A stretch of 13,151 nucleotides of DNA. Origin: UBA4719 sp035654835 (lineage in GTDB: Bacteria; Actinomycetota; Actinomycetes; Actinomycetales; Dermatophilaceae). Where the stretch lies: positions 1-13,151 of the forward strand of contig DASRVZ010000093.1 in NCBI GenBank assembly GCA_035654835.1. Reading direction: 5' to 3'. Below the pieces are notes generated by a model. The model was not told where the DNA came from. It searched no databases and saw only the letters and a list, made by a program, of their open reading frames with translations. A program made the translations under genes and the position numbers. Shown one piece after another: positions 6,067-13,151 of this stretch (the first letter of the stretch is position 1; every line of letters starts with the position of its first letter).

Positions 6067-7530
6067 TCAGTGTGAGTCGGGTACGGCCCTTGCCAGCGCC
6101 GTAAGTGCTGCCGGGAAACACTGTTCTGGAGGGTTGACCAGTCCGGCGCCGACCTGACCCGTGCCGGCGACAGCTCCCGCCATACCCGTGTTGATCTGCG
6201 GCAGGATGCCGGTGCGCACGACTCGGGTGATGTCGATTCCTGTTGGTGTGCCACGGAACTCGAGGATCGGGACCTGGAATACCGGATGCTCGCCCAGCGT
6301 GATCTCGTACATCGTGCGCGTCGTCCGCAGGGCCAACGGGACGTCCCCGCCGACGAACCGCACGATCGCCGGGGCCGCGGCCATGGCGAAGCCGCCGATG
6401 CCGGCGGTCTCCATGATCGCCGAGTCGCCGATGTCGGGATTCGCGTCCTCAGGGCCGTAGTTGCCCAGGAACAGACCCACCGGTGTGTCTGCGGGTCCGG
6501 TGAACCACTGGTCGCCGGTCCCGGAGGTCTGGATGCCGAAGTCGGTGCCGTTTCGGGCCATCGCCACGACCATCGTCGAGCCCGGTATGTCGCGAGCGGC
6601 GTCGGTGGCCAGCTTGGACGCGGGCATCCCGAGGTTGAGGAAGAAATGCTCGTTGGCGCCGGCGAACCGCACGACCTCGGCAATGTCCGAGGAGGGGGCG
6701 TCGACCGTGATCAGCGAGGGGAGCAGGTCGCGCATGATCATCAGCGATCCGGCCCGGTTGCGGTTGTGGCCCTCGTCGCCCATCTGCAACATCTGGGCGA
6801 TGATCGCCTTGACGTCCAGGGGCCCATGCGCCCGGACGGCCTGCTGCAGCAGCGGGCCGAGGACCCGTTCCATCCAGTTCAGGCGGTCGATGACCTCGGG
6901 GCTGTATGCGCCGTAGCGCAGCACCTTGCCCAGGCCCTCGTTCAGGGAGCAGAACGCCGTACCGCCGTGGACGGGGTCCTTCAGCTCGAACATCCACATC
7001 GAGGGCGAGACGACTCCGGCCATCGGCCCGACGGTGTGGTGGTGGTGGCAAGGGTCCAACGTGATCCCGTCCCCTGAGGCAAGAGCGGTCTCGGCCTGCT
7101 CGGGCGTCTCGGCCAACCCCTCATAGAGCATCGCTCCTATCAGGGCCCCGCGCATCGGACCTGATGCCTGCTCCCAGCTCATCGGCGGCCCGGCGTGGAA
7201 GAAGGTCCCCTTCTCGATCCCCAGGCACTCGTGCGCAGGGCGGACGTCGACCAGCTCAGCGCCGGCCGACATGAGCCGGGAGACGGCTTGGGCGTTGGCG
7301 GCCTCACGACGCGGGTCGCTCATCACCCGGGCCAGGTCGGCCTCGGTGCCGGCCATCGGCGGACGCCAGTCCACCTCGGTGACCTGCGCCGCCTGCGCAC
7401 GCAACGCGTCGGCCAGGAGACCGACTCCGGCGGTGACGACGGCCGGCTCGCCGTTCAGGAGTCCGCGCAGCGTTGTCGAGATCAGCGGTGTCGAGATCGG
7501 TGTGGAGGCGGGCGTGGAGATGTCAGTCAT
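6067..7530 (-). CDS. allG: DUF1116 protein, AllG/YlbE-like oxamate carbamoyltransferase component
   Basis: This 487-residue protein is recognisable as DUF1116 (YlbE family). An early VDWRPP motif (residues 54-59) and a long conserved body with CHHHHTVGPMAG and FCSLNEGLG are its landmarks. In E. coli the FdrA-YlbE-YlbF set was reported as an oxamate carbamoyltransferase that turns oxalurate and phosphate into oxamate and carbamoyl phosphate; the part each subunit plays is not obvious from sequence. It lies 13 bases after the FdrA gene and is last in the operon. Only a weak GAAGAGA precedes the ATG. The first 20 residues are a Ser/Thr/Pro-Ile repeat coded by a 15-base direct repeat and look dispensable. 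No terminator is visible before the convergent neighbour. The symbol is by family resemblance; the substrate here may differ. Confidence 0.85.
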   Translation of the reverse strand: MTDISTPASTPISTPLISTTLRGLLNGEPAVVTAGVGLLADALRAQAAQVTEVDWRPPMAGTEADLARVMSDPRREAANAQAVSRLMSAGAELVDVRPAHECLGIEKGTFFHAGPPMSWEQASGPMRGALIGAMLYEGLAETPEQAETALASGDGITLDPCHHHHTVGPMAGVVSPSMWMFELKDPVHGGTAFCSLNEGLGKVLRYGAYSPEVIDRLNWMERVLGPLLQQAVRAHGPLDVKAIIAQMLQMGDEGHNRNRAGSLMIMRDLLPSLITVDAPSSDIAEVVRFAGANEHFFLNLGMPASKLATDAARDIPGSTMVVAMARNGTDFGIQTSGTGDQWFTGPADTPVGLFLGNYGPEDANPDIGDSAIMETAGIGGFAMAAAPAIVRFVGGDVPLALRTTRTMYEITLGEHPVFQVPILEFRGTPTGIDITRVVRTGILPQINTGMAGAVAGTGQVGAGLVNPPEQCFPAALTALARAVPDSH

Positions 7531-7543
7531 CGGGGGTCTCTTC

Positions 7544-9064
7544 CTATGCCGAGGCGCTGGCGAGCAGGGACAGGGCGTGGCGGGTGGCTCGGGCGTTCGA
7601 TACGAACACCGATGCGCCGCTGGCCTGCAGGGTCTTGGCGCAGCTGGTCAACCCTTGGGGGTCGTTCTCAACGCCGATGAGGGAGACGACGACGGGCAGC
7701 TCGCGGCCATCGGACGCGGCAGCCTTGCGGGCGGTGGCGATGGCCTCGGCGAGCCCCTCGGCCGGATCCGGGTGGGAGCCGAACCCCAGGACCAGGTCCA
7801 GGAGCAGCACGGCGCAGGTCGGGTCGTCGCCCTCGACGGCGATCCGCTCGAGTCGCAGCGACGGGTCGATCATCGGGTGTGGTCGTCCCCGGGTCAGCCG
7901 GTCGTCGCCGAAGTCGATGACCGCGTGCGAGTCGCTGTTCAGGTCCGGGCCAAGGGCGAGCTCGGGGGAGAGCGGGATGTTGGACCGAATCGGGCCGAGA
8001 CGTTCGGAGGCGATGATCATCGCCTCGTCGGCCAGGGTGCCACCGCAGAACAGCCCGCGAAGGAAACCGTTGCTGCGTTTGGCCTTCGTGTCGATGGCTG
8101 CCTCAATCTGTGACTCCGAGATCCACTGCGGCCACACCGGTATGTCGTCCGCGGACGTCGGGAGTGCGGCCTCCACCGCCGCGGTGAGATCGGGACGACC
8201 GGCGCCCAGGATTGCCCAGTGGACAGGCTTGCCCAGCGTGCCGGCATACGCCTGGATCGCGGCGAGCACTTCGGCGGCAGGGGGCTTGGACACGACGATG
8301 ATGGACTCGGTCGACGGGTCGGCGGCGAGAGCGGCCAGCGCCTGGCGGGTGGATCGACCTCCCACGGCGGAGGACAGGTCACGCCCGCCGACTCCCAGGC
8401 AGTGGCTCATTCCGACGCCGGCGATGTCGAGCAGACACATGACCTGCTGGGCTCCGGTGCCCGACGCGGCGACCAGGCCGACCGAGCCGGCACGCACGAG
8501 GTTCGCGAAGCCGAGGGCAACCCCCGCGACGACGGCGGTGCCGCAGTCGGGGCCCATCACAAGGACGTCGGACGCTGCCGCCGCGTCCTTGAGCGCGATC
8601 TCCTGCTCGACGCTCACGTTGTCCGAGAACAGCACGACCGAGAGGCCGGAGGTGACGGCATCCATCGTCTCGACGAAGGCGTTGACGCCTGGCACTGAGA
8701 TGAGCGCAAGGTTGGCTCCGCCACGAGCTGCAGCCGTGCCGAGCGTTCGCGGCGGAGGGGCCTCGCCGAAACCTCCGGCCGAGGCGCCAGCTGCCTTGAG
8801 CCCGGCGAGTGCGGCATCAAGGGCGGACGTGCCTGCCTCGATCGCAGCCTGGTCCTCACCGCGGAATGCCACGAGCATGTCGTTGGGACCCACCGCCTCG
8901 GCGACGGTGAACCCCATACCGGCCAGCAGGTCGATGTTGAGGTCGGTGGCCATGGCAACCAGCGCGGCGCTGATGCCCGGAGCGTCGCGTACCGCCTTCG
9001 AGACCTGCATGAGGCTCACGGAGTCGTAGTAGGCGCCGCGCCGCACCTCGACAAGATCGGTCAT
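7544..9064 (-). CDS. fdrA: FdrA family acyl-CoA synthetase-like protein, AllF-like
   Basis: This 506-residue protein is related to the succinyl-CoA synthetase alpha fold. Segments seen in order are VEVRRGAYYDSV at the N-terminus, MGPDCGTA (170-177), AASGTGAQQ and GVGGRD (199-229, the SucD-like ligase part), FCGGTLADEA (339-348), HPMIDPSLR (396-404) and DLVLGFGSHPDPA (423-435). These are the usual landmarks of full-length FdrA. With DUF1116 and DUF2877 proteins it makes up the oxamate carbamoyltransferase set, where phosphorolysis of a carbamoyl bond parallels the phosphoryl chemistry of its CoA-ligase relatives; the catalytic role is inferred. Its ATG overlaps the stop of the DUF2877 gene by four bases (ATGA, 9061-9064), indicating coupled translation. 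Length looks normal and no frameshift is seen. Confidence 0.9.
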   Translation of the reverse strand: MTDLVEVRRGAYYDSVSLMQVSKAVRDAPGISAALVAMATDLNIDLLAGMGFTVAEAVGPNDMLVAFRGEDQAAIEAGTSALDAALAGLKAAGASAGGFGEAPPPRTLGTAAARGGANLALISVPGVNAFVETMDAVTSGLSVVLFSDNVSVEQEIALKDAAAASDVLVMGPDCGTAVVAGVALGFANLVRAGSVGLVAASGTGAQQVMCLLDIAGVGMSHCLGVGGRDLSSAVGGRSTRQALAALAADPSTESIIVVSKPPAAEVLAAIQAYAGTLGKPVHWAILGAGRPDLTAAVEAALPTSADDIPVWPQWISESQIEAAIDTKAKRSNGFLRGLFCGGTLADEAMIIASERLGPIRSNIPLSPELALGPDLNSDSHAVIDFGDDRLTRGRPHPMIDPSLRLERIAVEGDDPTCAVLLLDLVLGFGSHPDPAEGLAEAIATARKAAASDGRELPVVVSLIGVENDPQGLTSCAKTLQASGASVFVSNARATRHALSLLASASA

Positions 9065-10014
9065 AGGTTTCGCCTTCCAGCGGGTTGGAGCGTGCGTGAT
9101 CTGTTCGGACGGGCGTTGGTGGTGGCGGCCAGGACGCGCAGCGAGCCTGCGAGACCGGCGACCAGGTCCTGGCCGGAGGAATGACCGATGGCCAGAGTGG
9201 ACGTGAGCGCCTCGCCGGCTCCCGCGAGATCACCGCGAAGGGCACACTCGACCAGAGCGGCAACTTCGGGCACCGCATATCCCTGCCGGGCTGCCCCCAG
9301 CAGTGACGCCGAAAGGCTGGTGGTGGCTGACCACCGGTCTTGAACGGCTGCGCCCAGGAGCGCGATCGGCGCCGGATCCCCAACCCCGTACAGCACCAGC
9401 AGCACCGCACACAGGACGTCGTCGCCGCTGGGGGTGAGCCCCAGCCCGGCGCCGAGCAGCTGGCGGGTGCCACGGCGCACCTCGGCGTCATCACCAGAGC
9501 GAGCAGCACGGCATACGGCGGTCGCCTGATCCATCAGCTCAGGTGTCCGCACGTGGGTGGACAGTCTGTCCGCGAGTTCGGACAACAGCCTGGGCTCGGG
9601 GAGGTGCCGCACCGCGCGGACCCGCGCCGGCCGCCACTCGCGGACGACACGAACATGCAGGGCGGGGAGCCGTATCTCCGCTCGGCCGACGGTCACCATG
9701 TCCCCCGGTTGAACGCCCCATTCGAGCTCGCGAGCCGCTACCGAGAGCCGAACTGCGGTGGGCAGCATCAGGGCGTCGGAGGTGACAACCGGGAGGACCT
9801 CGTGGTGGTCGCCGACGGAGAGGTAGAGCGCCGACGGGAATCGGGCCAGGACGAGCGCTTGCCGCCATGGCCTGGCCACGACGGTCTGCGTCAGCGGCGA
9901 GCCGGCACCGGGCACCTCGCGCGGTGGAGCTTGACGCGTCACGTGGGCGGGCTCCTGTCCTGAGGCCGGTGGTGGAGGTGATGGTTGTGGTGGTGGCTGT
10001 GCGGATCGATCCAT
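9061..10014 (-). CDS. allH: DUF2877 protein, AllH/YlbF-like oxamate carbamoyltransferase component
   Basis: This is a 317-residue protein of the DUF2877 family, identified by GAGLGLTPSGDD (188-199) and GHSSGQDLV (277-285), both conserved in YlbF/AllH. It is the first gene of the three-gene operon and overlaps FdrA by four bases. The ATG at 10014 is chosen because AAGGGAG lies seven bases upstream (10028-10022); a start at 10128 would run into the divergent regulator gene. Residues 7-40 are Pro-rich and look disordered, which is unusual for this family. In the E. coli system this protein is one of three required for oxamate carbamoyltransferase activity. The same complex is inferred here, but the carbamoyl donor could be another ureido compound. 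Confidence 0.85.
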   Translation of the reverse strand: MDRSAQPPPQPSPPPPASGQEPAHVTRQAPPREVPGAGSPLTQTVVARPWRQALVLARFPSALYLSVGDHHEVLPVVTSDALMLPTAVRLSVAARELEWGVQPGDMVTVGRAEIRLPALHVRVVREWRPARVRAVRHLPEPRLLSELADRLSTHVRTPELMDQATAVCRAARSGDDAEVRRGTRQLLGAGLGLTPSGDDVLCAVLLVLYGVGDPAPIALLGAAVQDRWSATTSLSASLLGAARQGYAVPEVAALVECALRGDLAGAGEALTSTLAIGHSSGQDLVAGLAGSLRVLAATTNARPNRSRTLQPAGRRNL

Positions 10015-10021
10015 GCTGTTG

Positions 10022-10028
10022 CTCCCTT
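10022..10028 (-). promoter_or_regulatory. Ribosome binding site of the DUF2877 gene
   Basis: AAGGGAG on the minus strand, seven bases before the ATG at 10014, decides that start over the longer open frame beginning at 10128. Confidence 0.75.
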
Positions 10029-10060
10029 GCGACGGTAACTTCCGCAGTACAGTCGCGAGC
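10027..10060 (+). promoter_or_regulatory. Possible leaderless promoter of the PucR-type gene
   Basis: TTGCGA (10027-10032) and TACAGT (10048-10053) could be -35 and -10 boxes, with a short 15-base spacer. The -10 ends seven bases before the ATG at 10061, so transcription would begin at or next to the start codon, as in leaderless actinobacterial genes. No ribosome site precedes this ATG, which agrees. The opposite-strand promoter for the DUF2877 operon must overlap this stretch or the start of the regulator gene; TTGGCA at 10077-10072 is a possible -35. Confidence 0.35.
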
Positions 10061-11782
10061 ATGGTTAATGTTGCCAAGAATTCTCCCCCTCGTCGCCATG
10101 ACCTGCCAGAGGCGGACACCGTCTCCACCCCTGGGCTGAGCCTTCGTGCCGTGTTGGAGCTCGACTGTCTTCAGGGAGCCACCCTCTTGGCCGGTCACGG
10201 GGGGCTTGACCGGATCGTGAGCCGGCTCAACGTCATGGAGGTCCCTGACATCCTGCCGTGGGTCCGGCCGCACGAGCTCCTGCTGACCACGGGCTACCCG
10301 CTGCGCAGCGTTCCGGACACACTGCCCGCCCTGGTTCAAGAGCTCGCCGATCGCGGTCTGGCCGGTATCGGCGTCAAGCTCGGCCGGTACCTGGACGAGT
10401 TGCCGGCCGCGATGCTCGCCGAGGCCGACAGGGTCGGCCTGCCGATCATCGCACTGCCCGACGGCGTCGGGTTCGACGACGTGATCAACCAGGTTCTGAG
10501 CGCCGTGCTGAACAGACAGGCTGCGGTCATGGCGCGAGCCGACGAGGTGCACCGCGCGCTGCTTGACATCGTCCTGACCGGCGGCGGGCTCGACATGCTG
10601 TGTGCTGAGCTGGCTGCCATCCTGCCGGGCGTGGCAATGGTCACGAGCACCGACGGGCGGGTGCTGGCCAGTGACGGTCCTGACGCAGAGGTCGAGGCCG
10701 CGCTGGTGTTGGACTGCTTCGACGCTTCCGGCCGGTTCCGGGTTGAGTCCGAGCCGGTCGGGACCAGGTCTCCTGAGACGGGATTGGGCGAGGACGTATG
10801 GGCCCGCCGAGCTGTGGTGCCCATCGTGGCCGGCGCACTTGACCATGGTCGGCTCGTCGCTTTCTCGGCGGAGCGGGAGCTCACCGCAGACGACGTGCAC
10901 ATCCTCGAGCGGGCAGCCACCGTTGCAGCCCTGGCGATCACCAAGGCGCAGGCCGTCTCAGCCGTGGAGAGCAAGTACCAAGCCGACTTCCTGCGCGACG
11001 CACTCGGGGGCCGCGCAGGCAAGGCCGAGCACGTGGTCGCCCATGCCCACTCCCTTGGATGGGACATCGGCCGCCCGATGGTGGTGGTCGTGGCTGAGTC
11101 GGATCCCAGCTCCACTCCTGCTGAGCTGGCGCCCGAGGATCTGCGGCACATGCAGGAAAGGTTTGCCACAGCGTGGGCCCGGGTCGTCCGGCAGCGGGAC
11201 GCCAAGGCGCCGGTGGTCGGATTCAGCCAGGAGGTCGTCGCCGTCCTGGGCGTGTCTGAGGACGCCGACTCCGAGTCGATCACCCGTACCGTGCGGGATC
11301 TCGTGCGCCATGTCAGCGGCGACGGAGGTGGGGGTCGGCGGTCGTTCTCCACCGGGATCTCACGACCGATCAGCTCGCCGGATGATCTTCCGGGGGCTTA
11401 TGAGCAGGCCCGCAAGGCGGTCAGTGTCGGACGTCAGATGTCGGGTCCCTCGGCCCTGACGCACTTCGACGGGCTCGGCATCTTCCGGCTGTTGACCCTG
11501 GTGCCGGACACCGCCGAGCTGAGGAGCTTCGCGTCAGAGGCGCTCGGTCAGCTGATCGCGAACGACACCCCCGAGAACGCCGACCTGCGGATGACGCTGA
11601 GTGTCCTGCTCGACACCAACCTCAACGTCGCCGAGACCGCGCGCATCCTGCACTTCCACTACAACACCCTGCGCTACCGGATCGTCAAGCTCGAGCGGAT
11701 GCTGGGTCCGTTCACCACCGACCCCAACCTGCGGCTGACCCTGTCGATCGCACTCCTGGTGGTCCAGATGCGCGGCATCTAG
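10061..11782 (+). CDS. PucR-family transcriptional regulator
   Basis: This is a 573-residue cytosolic regulator. Residues 26-145 form the N-terminal PucR domain (LSLRAVLELD, NVMEVPDILPWVRPHELLLTTGYPL, GVKLGRYLDELP). A central GAF/CdaR-like region spans roughly 150-460. The C-terminal PucR-type helix-turn-helix is at about 508-563, with NLNVAETARILHFHYNTLRYR. PucR proteins control purine and allantoin use, with other members tuned to amino acids or gamma-aminobutyrate. Divergence from the DUF2877-FdrA-DUF1116 operon and position before a nucleobase permease make it the likely local activator of both. The ATG at 10061 is preferred over 10013, whose ATG overlaps the opposite-strand start codon. 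A 23-base imperfect duplication spans its stop codon. The inducer is unknown. Confidence 0.92.
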   Translation: MVNVAKNSPPRRHDLPEADTVSTPGLSLRAVLELDCLQGATLLAGHGGLDRIVSRLNVMEVPDILPWVRPHELLLTTGYPLRSVPDTLPALVQELADRGLAGIGVKLGRYLDELPAAMLAEADRVGLPIIALPDGVGFDDVINQVLSAVLNRQAAVMARADEVHRALLDIVLTGGGLDMLCAELAAILPGVAMVTSTDGRVLASDGPDAEVEAALVLDCFDASGRFRVESEPVGTRSPETGLGEDVWARRAVVPIVAGALDHGRLVAFSAERELTADDVHILERAATVAALAITKAQAVSAVESKYQADFLRDALGGRAGKAEHVVAHAHSLGWDIGRPMVVVVAESDPSSTPAELAPEDLRHMQERFATAWARVVRQRDAKAPVVGFSQEVVAVLGVSEDADSESITRTVRDLVRHVSGDGGGGRRSFSTGISRPISSPDDLPGAYEQARKAVSVGRQMSGPSALTHFDGLGIFRLLTLVPDTAELRSFASEALGQLIANDTPENADLRMTLSVLLDTNLNVAETARILHFHYNTLRYRIVKLERMLGPFTTDPNLRLTLSIALLVVQMRGI

Positions 11783-11808
11783 CCATCCAGATGCGCGGCA
11801 CCTAGCGC
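11763..11808 (+). repeat. 23-base imperfect tandem duplication across the PucR stop codon
   Basis: Bases 11763-11785 and 11786-11808 share TCCAGATGCGCGGCA and then CTAGC after one substitution. The first copy carries the stop codon. The second copy plus two bases also gives an inverted repeat, ATGCGC (11791-11796) with GCGCAT (11805-11810), a possible weak hairpin after the gene. Confidence 0.7.
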
Positions 11809-11897
11809 ATGTGCAGCGCAAAGATGCCAAGACGCGCCGGAGTCGAATGTCAACAACATCCCATGCTTCCGGTGGGTCGGGGCAATACATTCTGTTC

Positions 11898-11926
11898 ATC
11901 GCGCGATAAGGGGTGACCTCCGTCAC
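11898..11926 (+). promoter_or_regulatory. Two palindromes upstream of the nucleobase permease gene
   Basis: ATCGCGCGAT (11898-11907) is a perfect palindrome, and GTGAC-CTCC-GTCAC (11913-11926) is a second inverted repeat just downstream. They lie 26-54 bases before the permease ATG, in the 169-base gap after the regulator. Both are plausible operator half-site pairs or leader structures. GGAGG at 11942-11946 is the ribosome site. TACATT (11886-11891) is a possible -10 without a clear -35. Confidence 0.4.
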
Positions 11927-11951
11927 TAAGCCGCGACCTATGGAGGACGAA

Positions 11952-13151
11952 ATGGCGATCGGTTGGAAACTGCACGAGGGGACTCTTGGCCCGAACGAAG
12001 TCGTTGCTCCGGACGAGCGGCTGTCGTGGCCCAAGACTGCGGGCCTGGGTGCCCAGCACGTCGTGGCAATGTTCGGTGCCACGTTCGTCTTCCCCCTGAT
12101 CATGGGACTCAACGCCCAGCTCGCCATCATGATGAGCGGCATCGCGACGATGTGCTTCCTGCTCATCGTCAAAGGCAAGGTCCCCAGCTACCTCGGGACC
12201 AGCGCATCGTTCGTCGGCGGTGTCGCAGCCATTCGCGCGCAGGGCGGTGACTCCCCGACCGTGACCGGCGCGATCCTGGTGGCCGGCGCGGTGCTGCTCC
12301 TGGTCGGCGTCCTGATCCACTACATGGGCTCCGGGATCATCCACACCGTGCTTCCGCCGGTTGTCACCGGCGCCGTCGTCATGCTGATCGGGTTCAACCT
12401 GGCCCCGGTCGTGGCGCAGATCTACTGGCCCCAGGACCAGTGGGTCGCGCTGCTCGTCATGACGTTCGCCATCGCGTGCGCCGTGGGCCTGCGAGGCTTC
12501 TTCGGCCGTATCTCGATCTTCCTCGCGCTGATCTTCGGCACGATCCTGTCCTGGGTTTTCGACCGCGTCTTTGGCATGATCTCCTCGCTCGACCCCGGCG
12601 CCGGCAAAATCACTGATCACTACCGCGTCAACTGGGACAGCGTCGCAAGCGCACCGTGGATCGGCTTCCCGCCGCACACCTCCATGCTCGCCGGCAAGGA
12701 GATCGTCGGCTGGCATGCGCCGACTCTGTCCACGGCGGCAGTGCTGCTCGTACTTCCCGCCGTGATCGCGTTGATCGCCGAGAACACGGGCCACGTCAAG
12801 GCTGTCGCCGAGATGACCGGTGCTGACCTCGACGGCGTCATGGGCAAGGCCATCGCCGCAGACGGCTTCGGCACCATGCTCGCCAGCGCCGTTGGTGGTT
12901 CACCTACGACGACGTACGCCGAGAACATCGGCGTCATGGCGGCCACTCGTGTCTACTCCACGGCGGCGTACTACGTGGCCGCACTGGTTGCCATCGTGTT
13001 CGGGCTCTCACCCAAGTTCGGGGCCCTCGTCGCCGCGACCCCGGGTGGCGTCCTTGGCGGGATCACGGTGATCCTGTACGGCATGATCGGCCTGCTGGGC
13101 GCGAAGATCTGGAAAGAGAACGACGTTGACTTCGCCAACCCGATCAACCTG
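11952..13151 (+). CDS. NCS2 (UraA-like) nucleobase permease, 3'-truncated by window edge
   Basis: Exactly 400 codons are visible with no stop, so the 3' end lies beyond the window; members are usually somewhat longer. It is a cytoplasmic-membrane nucleobase:cation symporter of the NAT/NCS2 family. Landmarks are AQHVVAMFGATFVFP (34-48, TM1 with the Gln-His pair), VPSYLGTSASF (77-87), AENTGH (276-281, Glu277 at the site of UraA Glu241) and TTYAENIGVMAATRV (319-333, Glu324 at the site of UraA Glu290). The TM10 motif fits the uracil-type branch rather than the xanthine/urate branch, but the substrate is not certain. ATG 11952 has GGAGG five bases upstream. It follows the PucR gene on the same strand and would import the nucleobase whose breakdown feeds the divergent operon. 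Confidence 0.93.
   Translation, partial: MAIGWKLHEGTLGPNEVVAPDERLSWPKTAGLGAQHVVAMFGATFVFPLIMGLNAQLAIMMSGIATMCFLLIVKGKVPSYLGTSASFVGGVAAIRAQGGDSPTVTGAILVAGAVLLLVGVLIHYMGSGIIHTVLPPVVTGAVVMLIGFNLAPVVAQIYWPQDQWVALLVMTFAIACAVGLRGFFGRISIFLALIFGTILSWVFDRVFGMISSLDPGAGKITDHYRVNWDSVASAPWIGFPPHTSMLAGKEIVGWHAPTLSTAAVLLVLPAVIALIAENTGHVKAVAEMTGADLDGVMGKAIAADGFGTMLASAVGGSPTTTYAENIGVMAATRVYSTAAYYVAALVAIVFGLSPKFGALVAATPGGVLGGITVILYGMIGLLGAKIWKENDVDFANPINL

Noticed and set aside
7473..9029. 518-codon open frame on the plus strand, antisense to FdrA
   Set aside because: It is a GC-rich shadow frame with Arg/Ser/Pro-heavy composition and no family motif, while the minus-strand frame carries clear FdrA motifs.
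10013..10060. Earlier ATG at 10013 for the PucR gene
   Set aside because: It overlaps the opposite-strand start codon and would place the candidate promoter and the neighbour's ribosome site inside coding sequence.
9539..10900. 453-codon open frame on the minus strand across the PucR gene
   Set aside because: The sense strand has unmistakable PucR domain sequence, and the antisense product is low-complexity Arg/Gln/His-rich and crosses the divergent promoter.
11850..12794. 314-codon open frame on the minus strand across the permease
   Set aside because: It is rich in Asp, His and Arg with no hydrophobic pattern or motif; the opposite strand encodes an intact NCS2 permease.

Overview
The window is GC-rich DNA with dense, short-gapped operons, frequent GTG or ATG starts preceded by AGGAG-type ribosome sites, a sugar ABC transporter lacking its own ATPase gene, and a PucR regulator next to purine-type genes. 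Together these suggest a high-GC actinobacterium. No rRNA, tRNA, CRISPR array, insertion sequence or phage gene is visible, and I cannot name the species.

Layout. (1) Bases 3-641 (+) hold the 3' part of a metzincin-type zinc metallopeptidase cut by the window edge. (2) Bases 770-5093 (-) hold a four-gene sugar operon read right to left: lipoprotein substrate-binding protein, two CUT1 permeases (AglEFG-like), and a cytosolic clan GH-J (GH32/GH68-like) glycoside hydrolase. It looks like an import-then-cleave module for a small fructoside such as sucrose; that substrate is inferred. A perfect 10-bp stem-loop separates the binding-protein gene from the permeases, and a structured leader precedes the binding-protein gene. 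(3) Bases 5435-6034 (+) encode a small MobA/MocA-like nucleotidyltransferase. (4) Bases 6067-10014 (-) hold three tightly packed genes in the order DUF2877, FdrA, DUF1116. These are the families of the three-component oxamate carbamoyltransferase of E. coli (AllH, AllF, AllG; formerly YlbF, FdrA, YlbE). (5) Bases 10061-11782 (+) encode a divergent PucR-family regulator, followed at 11952 by an NCS2 nucleobase permease that runs off the right edge.

Regions 4 and 5 read as one nitrogen-scavenging unit. The permease would bring in a nucleobase, the catabolic end would phosphorolyse a ureido/carbamoyl intermediate to carbamoyl phosphate, and the PucR protein would control both arms from a very short divergent promoter region. 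Carbamate kinase and the earlier ring-opening enzymes are not in the window and may lie beyond 13151. The MocA-like protein fits the theme, because MocA enzymes mature molybdenum hydroxylases such as xanthine dehydrogenase.

All functions are read from sequence motifs and family memory only; no database search was run.
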